This document shows, in pieces, positions 27,184 through 38,663 of a stretch of DNA of 64,000 nucleotides. The notes below the pieces were generated by a model, which worked only from the letters and a program-made list of their open reading frames with translations, did no database searches and was not told the origin of the DNA. The stretch lies in the NCBI RefSeq assembly GCF_012843905.1, contig NZ_JABAGC010000010.1, positions 1 to 64,000 on the forward strand, given 5' to 3'. Made by a program: the position numbers and the translations under genes. Source of the stretch: Clostridium sp. SM-530-WT-3G (GTDB lineage Bacteria > Bacillota > Clostridia > Clostridiales > Clostridiaceae). Numbering within the stretch: the first letter of the stretch is position 1; every line of letters begins with the position of its first letter.

Positions 27184-29770
27184 AGGACAAAATATATATT
27201 CTCATAAAAAATGTATAAGAATAGATGTGGATTTGGAAGGGTATTGTGAAATACCAAGTAAAGATATACCAAATTTTAATTTTAATTTAATAAAACTTAT
27301 ACCCGAATTAAAGGAGCATAGATGTGGAATTGATGAAATAGGTGGTTTTGTTAAAAGGTTAAATGAAGGAACATATCTAGCTCATGTGTGTGAACATATG
27401 ATAATAGCTATTCAAAATAAGTTGGGCATTGATGTTGTGTATGGAAAGGCAAGAGAAATTGAAGGAGATTTTTATTATATAATAGTTCAGTATGAATATA
27501 AAAATACTGCTATAAAAGTATGTGAATTATCTGTTGATATTATAAATTCATTTATAAAATGTATTCCTATTAACTTTGAGGAAAGATTAAATATAATAAA
27601 AAGAATTCTTGTTCAAGAACAGATGGGGCCTAGTACTAAAGCTATCTGCCGTGCAGCAGAAGAATATAATCTTCCTGTTACTGAACTTTATGATAGTGGT
27701 ATTTATCAAATTGGATATGGAAAAAAGGGAAGATTAATAGAAGCAGCTATTGGACAGAAAACAAGCTGTGTAGGTGTAGATATTTCTTGCGATAAACTTC
27801 TAACTAAACAGTTATTGAAAAGTCAAAATATTCCTGTATCAGAAGGCGATAAAATAAATAATAGTATAGATGCATTAAGACAAGCAGAATATATTGGGTA
27901 TCCTGTAGTTTTAAAACCTAGGTTTGGAAGTAAGGGGAAAAATGTAATTCTTAATATACGAAATGAAAAGGAACTTATTAATGCATATATTAATTTAAGA
28001 AAGAAACAAAAAGATATTATAATTGAACGTTATTTTAATGGGAATGATTATAGAGTATGTGTTGTAAATTATAAAGTGGTAGCTGTATCTTTAAGAATAA
28101 AACCATTCGTAATAGGAAATGGTAAAGAAAATTTGAAAATGCTAATAAGTAAGCTTAATAAAGATGACTTAAGAGGTGAGGATCATGAAAAACCTCTTAC
28201 AAAAATAAAATTTGATGAAGAACTTATGAGATGCCTTGAAAAGCAAAATATTACACTAGACTATATTCCTAAGGTTAATGAAAAAATTATTCTTAGAGAA
28301 AATGCAAATTTATCAACTGGAGGATTTGCAATAGATTGTACCGATGAAATTTGTAAAGAAAATATAGATTATTGTATACGAAGTGCAAAAATATTAGGAA
28401 TTGATTTATGTGGAGTAGATATTTGTACTGAGGATATAAGTGTACCTATAAGTGATAATAATGGAATAGTTATGGAAGTTAATGCTGCTCCGGGTATAAG
28501 AATGCATCATTTTCCTTCAAAAGGTAAGAAAAGAGATGTTGGTAAAGCTATTGTAGATATGTTATATGATGAAAAGCCAAAGAGTATACCTGTTATTTCA
28601 GTAACAGGAACAAATGGAAAAACTACAACTGTGAGATTGATTGCTTATGTGTTAAGAAAAATGGGATACAACATAGGAATGACTAGTACTGATGGGATTT
28701 ATTTAAATGATAAATGTATTCATAATGGGGATGATTCTGGATTTGATAGTGCAAAGACTATATTGTTAAATCCAGATGTTGATGTAGCAGTTTTAGAAAC
28801 AGCAAGAGGAGGAATAATACGAAAAGGTCTAGCTTATAATATAGCTGATATAGGGGTAATTACAAATATAACAAATGATCATTTGGGGAATGATGGTATA
28901 AATTCAATGGAAGAATTATGCTTTGTAAAATCTCTTGTGGCTGAAGCTATAAAAGATGATGGATTTGCAATCATAAATGCAGATGATAAGTATAGTAAAA
29001 CTATTATTAATAGAATAAAGTCTAATATAATATATTTCTCAAAATCAAATAAGAATGAGTTGATTTTAAAAAATATACAAGATGGAAAAAAAGCAGTTTT
29101 TATTGAAGATAATTCAATAGTTATGGTAAATAACAAAAAGAAATATAAGTTAATAGATATAAATGATATTCCTATATCATTTAATGGTAATTTAGAATAT
29201 AATATTGAAAATGCAATGGCAGCAAGTGCTGCGCTTTTAGGATTGAATGTAGATTACTGTATGATAGAAAAAGGGTTGAAGTCATTTAAATCTGATAGTA
29301 AAGATAATAAGGGAAGATTTAATATCTATAACTATAACGGAAGAAAAATAATATTAGATTATGGACATAATATAGAAGGTTATAGAGCGGTCATATCCTC
29401 TCTTAATAAGATGAAAAAGAATAATAATCTTATTGGGGTAATAGGAATACCTGGAGACAGAGAAGATGCTGTAGCTTATGAAATAGGAAAGATATGTGCT
29501 GATGGGCTTGATAAAATAGTAATTAAAGAAGATAAGGATAAAAGAGGAAGAAAGCCTGGAGAAATTGCAGAATTATTGAAAAAGGCTATATTAAAAAATA
29601 AAAAAGATTGTAATTTAAGTATATGTCTTGATGAGATTGAAGCTTTGGATCATGCTGTAAATATAAGTAAAAAAGATGATATAATCATTGTATTTTATGA
29701 AAAACTTAACAGCTTAGTTGAATATATTAATGATGATATTCAAAAATATAATAAAGTATATAAGGCATAG
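27155..29770 (+). CDS. cphA: Cyanophycin synthetase
   Basis: Polymerises Asp and Arg into the nitrogen store cyanophycin. Domains: N-terminal region (1-160), ATP-grasp (about 200-470; YPVVLKPRFGSKGKNV and VMEVNAAPGIRMHHFPS) and a Mur-ligase-like module (about 475-870; VTGTNGKTTTVRL Walker A, HNIEGYR in the C lobe). The 871 residues match bacterial CphA1. The ATG at 27155 is preferred; GAGGAGG lies 12 bases before it, and a TTG at 27134 would have no site. In sporeformers cyanophycin may feed spore formation; that link is inferred from neighbours sipL and spoIIR. Confidence 0.93.
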   Translation: MKITQKRVYEGQNIYSHKKCIRIDVDLEGYCEIPSKDIPNFNFNLIKLIPELKEHRCGIDEIGGFVKRLNEGTYLAHVCEHMIIAIQNKLGIDVVYGKAREIEGDFYYIIVQYEYKNTAIKVCELSVDIINSFIKCIPINFEERLNIIKRILVQEQMGPSTKAICRAAEEYNLPVTELYDSGIYQIGYGKKGRLIEAAIGQKTSCVGVDISCDKLLTKQLLKSQNIPVSEGDKINNSIDALRQAEYIGYPVVLKPRFGSKGKNVILNIRNEKELINAYINLRKKQKDIIIERYFNGNDYRVCVVNYKVVAVSLRIKPFVIGNGKENLKMLISKLNKDDLRGEDHEKPLTKIKFDEELMRCLEKQNITLDYIPKVNEKIILRENANLSTGGFAIDCTDEICKENIDYCIRSAKILGIDLCGVDICTEDISVPISDNNGIVMEVNAAPGIRMHHFPSKGKKRDVGKAIVDMLYDEKPKSIPVISVTGTNGKTTTVRLIAYVLRKMGYNIGMTSTDGIYLNDKCIHNGDDSGFDSAKTILLNPDVDVAVLETARGGIIRKGLAYNIADIGVITNITNDHLGNDGINSMEELCFVKSLVAEAIKDDGFAIINADDKYSKTIINRIKSNIIYFSKSNKNELILKNIQDGKKAVFIEDNSIVMVNNKKKYKLIDINDIPISFNGNLEYNIENAMAASAALLGLNVDYCMIEKGLKSFKSDSKDNKGRFNIYNYNGRKIILDYGHNIEGYRAVISSLNKMKKNNNLIGVIGIPGDREDAVAYEIGKICADGLDKIVIKEDKDKRGRKPGEIAELLKKAILKNKKDCNLSICLDEIEALDHAVNISKKDDIIIVFYEKLNSLVEYINDDIQKYNKVYKA

Positions 29771-29860
29771 ACTAGATTTAATTCCCTACATGTGCATTAG
29801 ACAGGATATTTTACCTATGATAAAATGTTATTAATTAATGTAAGGAAAGGACATAGAAGT

Positions 29861-30703
29861 ATGAAAATTAAGGCCTATGCCAAAATTAATATTGCATTAG
29901 ATGTTGTTGGAAAAAGAGATGATGGATATCATTTATTGAAAATGATTATGCAGACTATAGATTTATACGACATAATTGAATTAGAAAAGTGTGATTCAGG
30001 TATTAATTTAAAGTGCAATAAGCATTATGTACCTACAGATAATAAGAATTTAGCGTATAAAGCTGCGAAGCTATTTATGGAAACTTACTCAATAACAAGT
30101 GGTGTAAATATTAATATAATTAAGAATATTCCGGTATCAGCAGGTCTTGCAGGAGGAAGCACTGATGCTGCAGCTGTAATAAAATTAATGAATAAGTTAT
30201 TTAATATAAATGCTGCTGATGATGAATTAGAAAAAATAGCTTTAAAGATCGGAGCAGATGTGCCATATTGTATTAATGGTGGAACAGCATTATGTGAAGG
30301 AATTGGTGAAAAAATAACTAAGCTTAAGCCATTTAAAGATAAAATTGTGGTTTTAGTAAAGCCACCTTTTGGAGTATCAACTAAAGAAGTATATAAAGCA
30401 TTTGATTTATCAAAAGTTGTTTTTCATCCAAAAACTAATGATATTATTAAAGCGATGGAAAACGATGATGTACATTTTGTAGCTAATAATATGAGAAATT
30501 TATTGGAAAATGTTACACTTAAAAAACATAAAGTAATATCTAATATAAAAGCTGAAATGAATGAAAATGGTGCAATTTCAAGTATGATGAGTGGAAGCGG
30601 GCCTACTGTTTTTGCTTTTTTTGATGATATGTTTAAAGCGCAGAATTGCTATGATGAAATGAAAAAGAAATTTAAAGATGTATATATAACAAGAACTATA
30701 TAA
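29861..30703 (+). CDS. ispE: 4-diphosphocytidyl-2-C-methyl-D-erythritol kinase
   Basis: GHMP kinase of the non-mevalonate isoprenoid pathway; it phosphorylates CDP-methylerythritol. The N terminus AYAKINIALDVVGKRDDGYH, the ATP loop PVSAGLAGGSTDAAA and MSGSGPTVFA are diagnostic. It has 280 residues. ATG at 29861 follows AAGGAAAGG; an earlier in-frame ATG at 29825 would add 12 residues of unusual composition. It lies ahead of spoIIR with a hairpin between, as in other clostridia. Confidence 0.95.
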   Translation: MKIKAYAKINIALDVVGKRDDGYHLLKMIMQTIDLYDIIELEKCDSGINLKCNKHYVPTDNKNLAYKAAKLFMETYSITSGVNINIIKNIPVSAGLAGGSTDAAAVIKLMNKLFNINAADDELEKIALKIGADVPYCINGGTALCEGIGEKITKLKPFKDKIVVLVKPPFGVSTKEVYKAFDLSKVVFHPKTNDIIKAMENDDVHFVANNMRNLLENVTLKKHKVISNIKAEMNENGAISSMMSGSGPTVFAFFDDMFKAQNCYDEMKKKFKDVYITRTI

Positions 30704-30727
30704 TTTATAAATATTTTTGTGTATAAA

Positions 30728-30768
30728 AAACCCCTATGTGGTAATAATTAAGCTACAAAGGGGGTTTA
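30728..30768 (+). promoter_or_regulatory. Hairpin that hides the spoIIR ribosome site
   Basis: AAACCCCT (30728-30735) can pair with the GGGGGTTT that is the spoIIR Shine-Dalgarno (30760-30767), extended by TGTGG/CTACA. The T run after it is short, so it may terminate ispE transcripts weakly and also limit spoIIR translation on long transcripts. Confidence 0.5.
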
Positions 30769-30771
30769 ATT

Positions 30772-31485
30772 ATGAGAAAAAAAACAGTTTTTATAGTATT
30801 ATTAAGTGTGTTATTATTTATATCTAATATATTAAGTGGATGTGCTAGTGGTGTATTAAGTGCAAAAACTCTAAATAATAATTTTAATTCTAATACAGGT
30901 GTCAATGTTAAAGTATTAGATTATGATAAAGTAAGGAATTCATTAATAAGGTTTCATGTAATTGCCAATAGTGATAGTAGCGAAGATCAGAATTTAAAGA
31001 TAAAAGTAAAGAATCAAGTTATTGATTATTTATATCCTTATTTGAATAATTCTAAATCGTTAGATGAATCTAGAAGAATAATTAAAGCTAATATGCCAGA
31101 AGTTGAGAAGATAGCAGAAAAAGTTATAAAGGATAATAATTATAATTATGATGTTAAAATTCAGTTGTCACGAGAAAACTTTCCGGAAAAATCTTATGGT
31201 AATATAGTACTACCACAAGGTAATTATGAAGCTTTCAGAATAATTATTGGAAGTGGACAAGGGAAAAACTGGTGGTGTGTTATGTTTCCACCTTTATGCT
31301 TTGTAGATGAATCTAAAGCTGAAGTGGAATACGATAAGGTAGAAGAAAGAATAAATTCAGAGAGTGAATTAAATACTGTTAGCAATGATGAAAAAATAGA
31401 ATTAGATGAACACAAAAGCGAGTCTGATAATTGTGTACAAATAAAATTTAAGTTTATTGAAATAATTGAAAAATTATTTGACTAG
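30772..31485 (+). CDS. spoIIR: Stage II sporulation protein R
   Basis: Forespore-made signalling protein that is exported to the intermembrane space, where it switches on SpoIIGA and thus sigma-E in the mother cell. Residues 5-22 form the signal or anchor helix; RFHVIANSDSSEDQNLKIKV is the family hallmark, and NWWCVMFPPLCFVD closes the conserved domain (about 45-185). A charged C-terminal tail follows (to 237). Its ribosome site GGGGG is held in a hairpin with the ispE 3' region. The next gene starts 12 bases later. Confidence 0.94.
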   Translation: MRKKTVFIVLLSVLLFISNILSGCASGVLSAKTLNNNFNSNTGVNVKVLDYDKVRNSLIRFHVIANSDSSEDQNLKIKVKNQVIDYLYPYLNNSKSLDESRRIIKANMPEVEKIAEKVIKDNNYNYDVKIQLSRENFPEKSYGNIVLPQGNYEAFRIIIGSGQGKNWWCVMFPPLCFVDESKAEVEYDKVEERINSESELNTVSNDEKIELDEHKSESDNCVQIKFKFIEIIEKLFD

Positions 31486-31497
31486 GGGGAGTATCAT

Positions 31498-32487
31498 ATG
31501 ACAAGAGCATTAGCGATGGTATCAGGAGGTCTTGATAGTATATTAGCAGCTAAGCTGATTAAAGAACAAGGAATAGAAGTAATAGGAATATGTTTTAGAT
31601 CGTATTTCTTTAATGAAGAAAATGCAAAGAGAATGACTAAACAAATAGACATTCCATTAGAAGTTGTAGATTTTTCAAAAGAGCATTTTGATATGGTTAA
31701 GCATCCAGATCATGGATGGGGAAAAAATATGAACCCATGTATTGACTGTCATGCTATGATGATGAGATATTCAGGAGAATTATTAAAAAAATTCAATGCT
31801 GATTTCATAATTACAGGAGAAGTTCTTAATCAAAGACCAATGTCTCAAAATAGATCAGCATTAGATATTGTAAAAAAACAATCTGGGTTTAGCGATAAGA
31901 TTTTAAGACCACTTTGTGCTAAGAATTTAAAACCAACTCAAATGGAAATTGACGGTTTAGTTGATAGAGAACAATTATTAGATATATCAGGAAGAAATAG
32001 AAAACCACAAATGGCATTGGCTGAAAAGTGGGGAATAAAGGATTATCCATCTCCTGCAGGAGGATGTAAGCTGACTGATCCAAATTATTCTATAAGATTA
32101 AAAGAAGTTTTAGATAGAAAAAAGGAAGTTTCAGAGAAAGATATTAATTTATTAAAGTATGGAAGACACTTTGTTACAGAAAATAATACAAAGATAATAG
32201 TATCAAGAACAGCAGAAGAAGGAAAATCTCTAAAAGAATTATTAAATTCTAATGACCTTATGTTTATGCCTGTTAACTTTACTGGCGCTATGGTAATAAT
32301 TCCAGAAGGAAACATTCCAAATGAAGATGATATTATAATTGCGTGTAAATTAGCAGTTAGATATAGTAAGGGAAAAGATCAAAAAGAAGTTGAGGTTAAG
32401 TTTGGACGTGTTTCCACTAATTTTAATGAAAATAGATCTGTAAGCGCTATAACTCAAGAAGAAGCAGATAAGTATAATGTGAATTAA
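31498..32487 (+). CDS. PP-loop ATPase, MnmA/ThiI-like tRNA thiolase homologue
   Basis: ATP-pyrophosphatase of the tRNA thiolation superfamily. SGGLDS (9-14 approx.) is the PP-loop; MNPCIDCHAMMM and SPAGGCKLTDP hold Cys residues where MnmA-type enzymes have their catalytic pair. About 329 residues; the last third differs from MnmA, so the exact tRNA target, or even a non-tRNA target, is open. It follows spoIIR by 12 bases and precedes a DUF1934 gene in the same direction. Confidence 0.75.
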   Translation: MTRALAMVSGGLDSILAAKLIKEQGIEVIGICFRSYFFNEENAKRMTKQIDIPLEVVDFSKEHFDMVKHPDHGWGKNMNPCIDCHAMMMRYSGELLKKFNADFIITGEVLNQRPMSQNRSALDIVKKQSGFSDKILRPLCAKNLKPTQMEIDGLVDREQLLDISGRNRKPQMALAEKWGIKDYPSPAGGCKLTDPNYSIRLKEVLDRKKEVSEKDINLLKYGRHFVTENNTKIIVSRTAEEGKSLKELLNSNDLMFMPVNFTGAMVIIPEGNIPNEDDIIIACKLAVRYSKGKDQKEVEVKFGRVSTNFNENRSVSAITQEEADKYNVN

Positions 32488-32513
32488 CATATCTAAAGAA
32501 TTGGAGGAATAGG

Positions 32514-32927
32514 ATGAGTAAAAAAGCAGTAATTACTGTTAAGAGTAATATATCAGTTGAAGAAGAATTTATTGAAGTAATAACTCCAGGTGTATTTACA
32601 GTATTAAAAAATGGTTTCAAAGTTGAATATGAAGAAACTAAGATTTCGGGAATGGAAGGCACCAAAACAACAATGTTTATAAGGAAAAATTCATTTCAAC
32701 TTATGAGACGTGGAAGTACTGAGACAAAAATGCTTTTTGATAAAAGTAATCAATCTATGTCATTATATAAAACTCCATATGGAAATATGGCAATAACTAT
32801 AGATACAAAACATATAAAGATTGATGTTGATGAAAATGGAGGAGATATACATATAATATATACTCTATTAATAGAAGATCAACAAAGAATAGAAACTGAT
32901 TTGAAAGTAAACATAAATGTTATATAA
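32514..32927 (+). CDS. DUF1934 family protein (YwiB-like)
   Basis: Small beta-barrel protein (137 residues) of unknown function, widespread in Firmicutes. The features are SGMEGTKTTMFI, MRRGSTETKMLF and a final MAITIDTKHIKIDVDENGG ... IIYTLLI, all as in the family. GGAGGAA precedes the ATG. It ends at a terminator, so the spoIIR-thiolase-DUF1934 set can form one transcript. Confidence 0.8.
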   Translation: MSKKAVITVKSNISVEEEFIEVITPGVFTVLKNGFKVEYEETKISGMEGTKTTMFIRKNSFQLMRRGSTETKMLFDKSNQSMSLYKTPYGNMAITIDTKHIKIDVDENGGDIHIIYTLLIEDQQRIETDLKVNINVI

Positions 32928-32944
32928 AATAGCATATAAAATAT

Positions 32945-32978
32945 GAACTACTAATAATATTAGTGGTTCTTTTTCATT
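32945..32978 (+). terminator. Intrinsic terminator after DUF1934 gene
   Basis: GAACTACTAAT pairs with ATTAGTGGTTC (G-U pair), followed by five T. Confidence 0.8.
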
Positions 32979-33046
32979 GTTTAAAATTGGTATATAGAGG
33001 TAATAATATTTAAAAAAGATAAATTATATTTTAAGAGGTATTAGAA

Positions 33047-33379
33047 TTGGAAAATAAATTATATTACAATGAAATAATTAATTATATGTGTAGGTATTAT
33101 GATGTTACAAGTGAAGAATTAATTGAAGTATTAAATACTAAAGAAAATATATATATTCTTTTATTGCTTTTAAAAAAACATAATTGTTTGAATATAAAAA
33201 AATTAAAGGATAAATATAAATTTGAAGAAAAAATAAGAATTAAGAATAGGCTCAAGAAAGCTGAAGAAATGCTACTTATCAATACTTTTTTTAGAGAAAA
33301 ATATTTTATGATAGAAAATTATATTGAAAAAAATAATGCCAACACAAAAAAAACACTAGATATTAATAATAATATGTGA
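33047..33379 (+). CDS. Small hypothetical protein upstream of pyrG
   Basis: I do not recognise this 110-residue protein. It begins at TTG with AAGAGGT about eight bases upstream. It is basic and predicted mostly helical, with YDVTSEELIEVLNTKENIY and a Lys/Glu-rich middle (KIRIKNRLKKAEE), then an Asn/Lys tail. The layout suggests a small nucleic acid-binding or adaptor protein. In Bacillus the gene before pyrG is rpoE (delta), but this sequence lacks the acidic delta tail. The position between DUF1934 and pyrG is the main clue. Confidence 0.55.
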   Translation: MENKLYYNEIINYMCRYYDVTSEELIEVLNTKENIYILLLLLKKHNCLNIKKLKDKYKFEEKIRIKNRLKKAEEMLLINTFFREKYFMIENYIEKNNANTKKTLDINNNM

Positions 33380-33507
33380 TAGTATTATATCTATGTTGAA
33401 ATTATGAGCAGCACAAAAAGGCCCTCTATTAATTTAGTGGGTAATTTATATTATAGCAATGAAAAAAAGTAAAGTCAATAGAAAAATAATATATTTTTAC
33501 AATATAG

Positions 33508-35118
<1,611 letters not shown>

Positions 35119-35183
35119 TTTATAATAATATTACATATATAAAAATTGTTTTATATTATAATTTAATATATAATATAGTTAAA

Positions 35184-35220
35184 TTTTAAACTGGTAAATT
35201 TTAAATTTACCAGTTTAAAA
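35184..35220. terminator. Perfect 18-base inverted repeat after pyrG
   Basis: Arms 35184-35201 and 35203-35220 are perfect complements around one T. The CTGG/CCAG part is the only GC. It can serve either strand; a T-rich tail is present only inside the stem. Confidence 0.6.
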
Positions 35221-35439
35221 TTATATACATAGAAATGAAATTAATTTATGTAGATTAGTTTTATATATCCAGTATGTTCTTATGATTATCTTATTCAAGT
35301 TTAGATTAATCAGTGTTGCTAATGACATGAAAGAAATCTGAAACATCATATCATATACTCTTTATTTTTTTCCGTATGTAAATTGATTATTATGTTTAAA
35401 GTATAGATAGATTTGTCTATATAAGATGGAGGTGCCGAT

Positions 35440-36933
35440 TTGACAAAACAGGAATACGAAAATATGACATTAAGTAGTTTAAAAGAAATTGCAAAAGAGT
35501 TAGGCGTAAAAAATATATCTAAATTTAAAAAGAATGAATTGATAGATGAAATAATTAAAGTTTCTCCTAATTCGATTGAAAAAGATGGAGTTGTATTAAG
35601 AGAAAATATATCTCCTAAGGAAAATGGAAAAACAGTAGAAAGTAATAAAAATATCAATGTTAATAGACAAAATAATATAAATAGAAGTAGTGATAATCAA
35701 AGATCTAATAATGCTGGTATAAATAATAATTATAATAATTTCAGAAATGAATCGAATGACTCTGAAAAAATAGAAAAAAAAGAAGTACTTAAAGAAATGA
35801 TAAATGAATCTAATACTGCTAAGGGTATATTAGAAATCTTAGAAAATAATAATTTTGGATTTTTAAGATGTAAAAATTATTTGACAAGCAGTGAAGATAT
35901 ATATGTATCTCCATCTCAGATAAGAAGATTCAATTTGAGAACTGGTGATGAAGTACAAGGGAAGATAAGGGAAGCTAAGGAAGGCGAAAAATTTAAAGCA
36001 TTATTATATGTTGAAAAAGTAAATGGAGAGCATCCAGAAAAGGCTATAGGAAGAAAGTCTTTTGAAACCTTAACACCAATATATCCAAAAGAAAGATTAA
36101 GATTAGAAAATTTAAATAATCCAAATGATCTTTCTTCAAGGTTAATGGATATAATATGTCCTATAGGCAAGGGTCAGAGAGGACTTATAGTCGCTCCTCC
36201 AAAAGCAGGTAAAACTACTTTACTTAAAAAAGTTGCTCAGAATATAGTTAAGAACTATCCAGATATAAAATTAATAGTTCTTCTTATAGATGAAAGACCA
36301 GAAGAAGTTACTGATATGCAGAGGTCAATCAATGGTGATGTTGTTTATTCAACATTTGATGAAGAACCACAAAATCATGCTAAAGTTTCACAAATGGTTC
36401 TTGAAAGAGCCAAGAGAATGGTTGAACAAGGAAAAGATGTAGTAATACTTATGGATAGTATTACTAGATTATCTAGAGCATATAATTTAACTATAACTCC
36501 AACGGGAAGGACTTTATCAGGAGGGCTTGACCCAGGAGCACTTATCATGCCTAAAAAATTCTTTGGAGCAGCTAGAAATATAGAAGAAGGTGGAAGTCTT
36601 ACTATACTTGCAACAGCGCTTGTTGAAACAGGTTCTAGAATGGATGATATGATTTTTGAAGAATTTAAAGGTACAGGAAATATGGAAGTTCATTTAGATA
36701 GAAGACTTCAAGAAAGAAGAATATTCCCGGCTATAGATATATATAAATCTGGAACAAGAAAAGAAGATTTACTATTATCAAAAGAAGAACAAGATGTTGC
36801 TTTTGCCATAAGAAGAGTTATGTATAAAGAAGGAAATGCAGACGATGTTACAGAAAACTTGATAAATATGTTATCTAAAACTAAAGATAATAAAGAATTT
36901 ATTGATGTATTCTTAAAAAATAATAAAAAATAG
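35440..36933 (+). CDS. rho: Transcription termination factor Rho
   Basis: Hexameric RNA helicase that ends transcription. The N-terminal SAP-like helix (1-50) is followed by an Asn-rich insert (about 65-110), the RNA-binding cold-shock fold (about 125-200; [18 protein letters not shown]) and the ATPase (about 230-495) with [20 protein letters not shown] and the R-loop. 497 residues. The start is TTG with GGAGGTG upstream. The Asn-rich insert is typical of clostridial Rho. Confidence 0.96.
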   Translation: MTKQEYENMTLSSLKEIAKELGVKNISKFKKNELIDEIIKVSPNSIEKDGVVLRENISPKENGKTVESNKNINVNRQNNINRSSDNQRSNNAGINNNYNNFRNESNDSEKIEKKEVLKEMINESNTAKGILEILENNNFGFLRCKNYLTSSEDIYVSPSQIRRFNLRTGDEVQGKIREAKEGEKFKALLYVEKVNGEHPEKAIGRKSFETLTPIYPKERLRLENLNNPNDLSSRLMDIICPIGKGQRGLIVAPPKAGKTTLLKKVAQNIVKNYPDIKLIVLLIDERPEEVTDMQRSINGDVVYSTFDEEPQNHAKVSQMVLERAKRMVEQGKDVVILMDSITRLSRAYNLTITPTGRTLSGGLDPGALIMPKKFFGAARNIEEGGSLTILATALVETGSRMDDMIFEEFKGTGNMEVHLDRRLQERRIFPAIDIYKSGTRKEDLLLSKEEQDVAFAIRRVMYKEGNADDVTENLINMLSKTKDNKEFIDVFLKNNKK

Positions 36934-36939
36934 TATATT

Positions 36940-36978
36940 AAAAGTGACCATATAAAAATATATATTGGTCACTTTTAA
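36940..36978. terminator. Bidirectional terminator between rho and the GT gene
   Basis: AAAAGTGACCA (36940-36950) pairs with TGGTCACTTTT (36966-36976), extended by the AT core. It includes the last codons of the opposing gene. Confidence 0.85.
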
Positions 36979-38078
36979 TTTTTAATTAGATTTTCTGCAA
37001 TGTCTACTATTTTGTCTAGTGAATAAGTATCAGCTAAAGTTTTAATTCTATTTTTTATTAACTTTAGTTTTTCAGGATTTTCAATTAAATTATCTATTTC
37101 TGAATTAAGATTTTGTATGCTATCTACTTTTACTGAATATCCCTCACTTGTTAAAAAATCAATATTTTCATTTTCCTGCCCTGGAATCGAAAATGGTATT
37201 ATTAGTGGTATATTTTTTACTATAGATTCTGTTACTGTAAGACCTCCAGGTTTTGAAACTATAACATCACAATAATCCATTAAATATGGGATATCATTTG
37301 TAAATCCTAATATATGAACTTTTTTGCTTGTAAAAGTATTATTATTACAATAATCAGTTAATAGCTTTTTTAGTTGTTCATTTTTACCGCAAACAACAGT
37401 TATTCTTAATTTGTGTCTATTTTTTAATAATTCCTTCATTACTATGAAAATAATATCTAATCCAAAACTTCCGCCCATAAGAAGTAAATTGAAATATTGA
37501 TTATCTTTTAAGTCATCTGCATTAGTGACATTAATATAAAATTTCTTATCTATGGGTATTCCAATAGGATATATTTTGTTAGCATCAATATTTTTTTCTA
37601 TCAGAGATTTCTTTGTATAATTACTTCCGGTAATATAAGCATCTACATAACTGCTTATATAAGTATAATGAGCTTTAAAATCAGTAACTGTTAAAATATA
37701 AGGAGTTTTTAAACCTTCTTTTTTTAAATTAGATACTATACGTGTACTTAATGCATGTGTTCCTATAATTACATCAGGATTTACTTCGTGAATCAACTTT
37801 GATACTTTTTTTTTAGGAAAAATAAAAGGAATGTTCAATAAGCTATTTACCATAGGGGTATTGGTTAAATTATAGAACCAACCATATATTTTAGGAAATT
37901 TTGATGCCATAATTTTGTAACCAATTACGACTACATCATTCAAAAATTTACTGTTTCTAGCTAAGAAATCATGTGTTATAAGTTCATAACCAGATTCCTT
38001 AAAAGATTCTCCAATAGATGTAGCAGCTTGATTGTGCCCTTGTCCTGTAGAAATTGTCAAAATCAAAACTTTTTTCAT
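36975..38078 (-). CDS. MurG/UgtP-like glycosyltransferase (GT28 family)
   Basis: Resembles the diacylglycerol glucosyltransferase and MGDG synthase group: it opens VLILTISTGQGHNQAATSI, has a long N lobe with VNPDVIIGTHALS, then LLMGGSFGLD and SKPGGLTVTES (donor site) and a GQENEN loop. The 367 residues match UgtP-type. It probably adds sugar to diacylglycerol for membrane glycolipids or lipoteichoic acid anchors, which would link it with the LtaS protein at 6059. The substrate is inferred from family only. It is transcribed alone. Confidence 0.82.
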   Translation of the reverse strand: MKKVLILTISTGQGHNQAATSIGESFKESGYELITHDFLARNSKFLNDVVVIGYKIMASKFPKIYGWFYNLTNTPMVNSLLNIPFIFPKKKVSKLIHEVNPDVIIGTHALSTRIVSNLKKEGLKTPYILTVTDFKAHYTYISSYVDAYITGSNYTKKSLIEKNIDANKIYPIGIPIDKKFYINVTNADDLKDNQYFNLLLMGGSFGLDIIFIVMKELLKNRHKLRITVVCGKNEQLKKLLTDYCNNNTFTSKKVHILGFTNDIPYLMDYCDVIVSKPGGLTVTESIVKNIPLIIPFSIPGQENENIDFLTSEGYSVKVDSIQNLNSEIDNLIENPEKLKLIKNRIKTLADTYSLDKIVDIAENLIKN

Positions 38079-38175
38079 TTAATTCACTCATTTCCAATGT
38101 ATTCTAGCATATAGTTTATCATTTTTTGTAAAGAAATTAAATGGTACTTTTAAATAAAAAAGGAAAGTTATTTGA

Positions 38176-38205
38176 AGAAAAAAGGGAAAGACATTGTCTT
38201 TCCCT
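38176..38205 (-). terminator. Terminator of rpmE
   Basis: Minus strand: AGGGAAAGACA ... TGTCTTTCCCT, followed by six T. Confidence 0.88.
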
Positions 38206-38212
38206 AAATCTC

Positions 38213-38422
38213 TTATTTGTTGCTAAGACCGAATCTCTTGTTGAATTTATCAACTCTTCCGCCAACGTCAACGATTTTTTGTTTACCAGTGAAGAATGGG
38301 TGGCATTTAGAGCATATTTCAACTTTAAGTTCTGGTTTAACAGAACCAGTAGTGAAAGTGTTTCCACATGCACACTTAACCACAGCATCGTGATGGTATT
38401 CTGGATGTATGCCTTCTCTCAT
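38213..38422 (-). CDS. rpmE: 50S ribosomal protein L31
   Basis: Small ribosomal protein bridging the subunits. Its 69 residues include the zinc-ribbon Cys set CACG and CSKCH (three or four Cys), so this is the zinc-containing type, and [22 protein letters not shown] is diagnostic. GAGGTG precedes the ATG. It is a single-gene unit with a strong promoter (38482-38510) and a strong terminator, divergent from tdk. Confidence 0.97.
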   Translation of the reverse strand: MREGIHPEYHHDAVVKCACGNTFTTGSVKPELKVEICSKCHPFFTGKQKIVDVGGRVDKFNKRFGLSNK

Positions 38423-38481
38423 TATTTTTCACCTCTTTCAATTATATAAACTGTTTTTATTTTTTCAATAACAACTACTAG

Positions 38482-38510
38482 ATTATAACATATAGCAATA
38501 TTAGCGTCAA
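38482..38510 (-). promoter_or_regulatory. Promoter of rpmE
   Basis: Minus strand: TTGACG (38510-38505), 17 bases, TATAAT (38487-38482). Confidence 0.75.
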
Positions 38511-38663
38511 TAAAATTGTATGATTAAAAATAGATGAAACAGTAGATTTATGTGGAATTTACGCCAATTATATAATGATATATTAATATAAAAAAATCTT
38601 TTTATGATATGTATTAAATGATATAATCGTTATTGATAAATAAAAAGGAGAATACACGAATAT

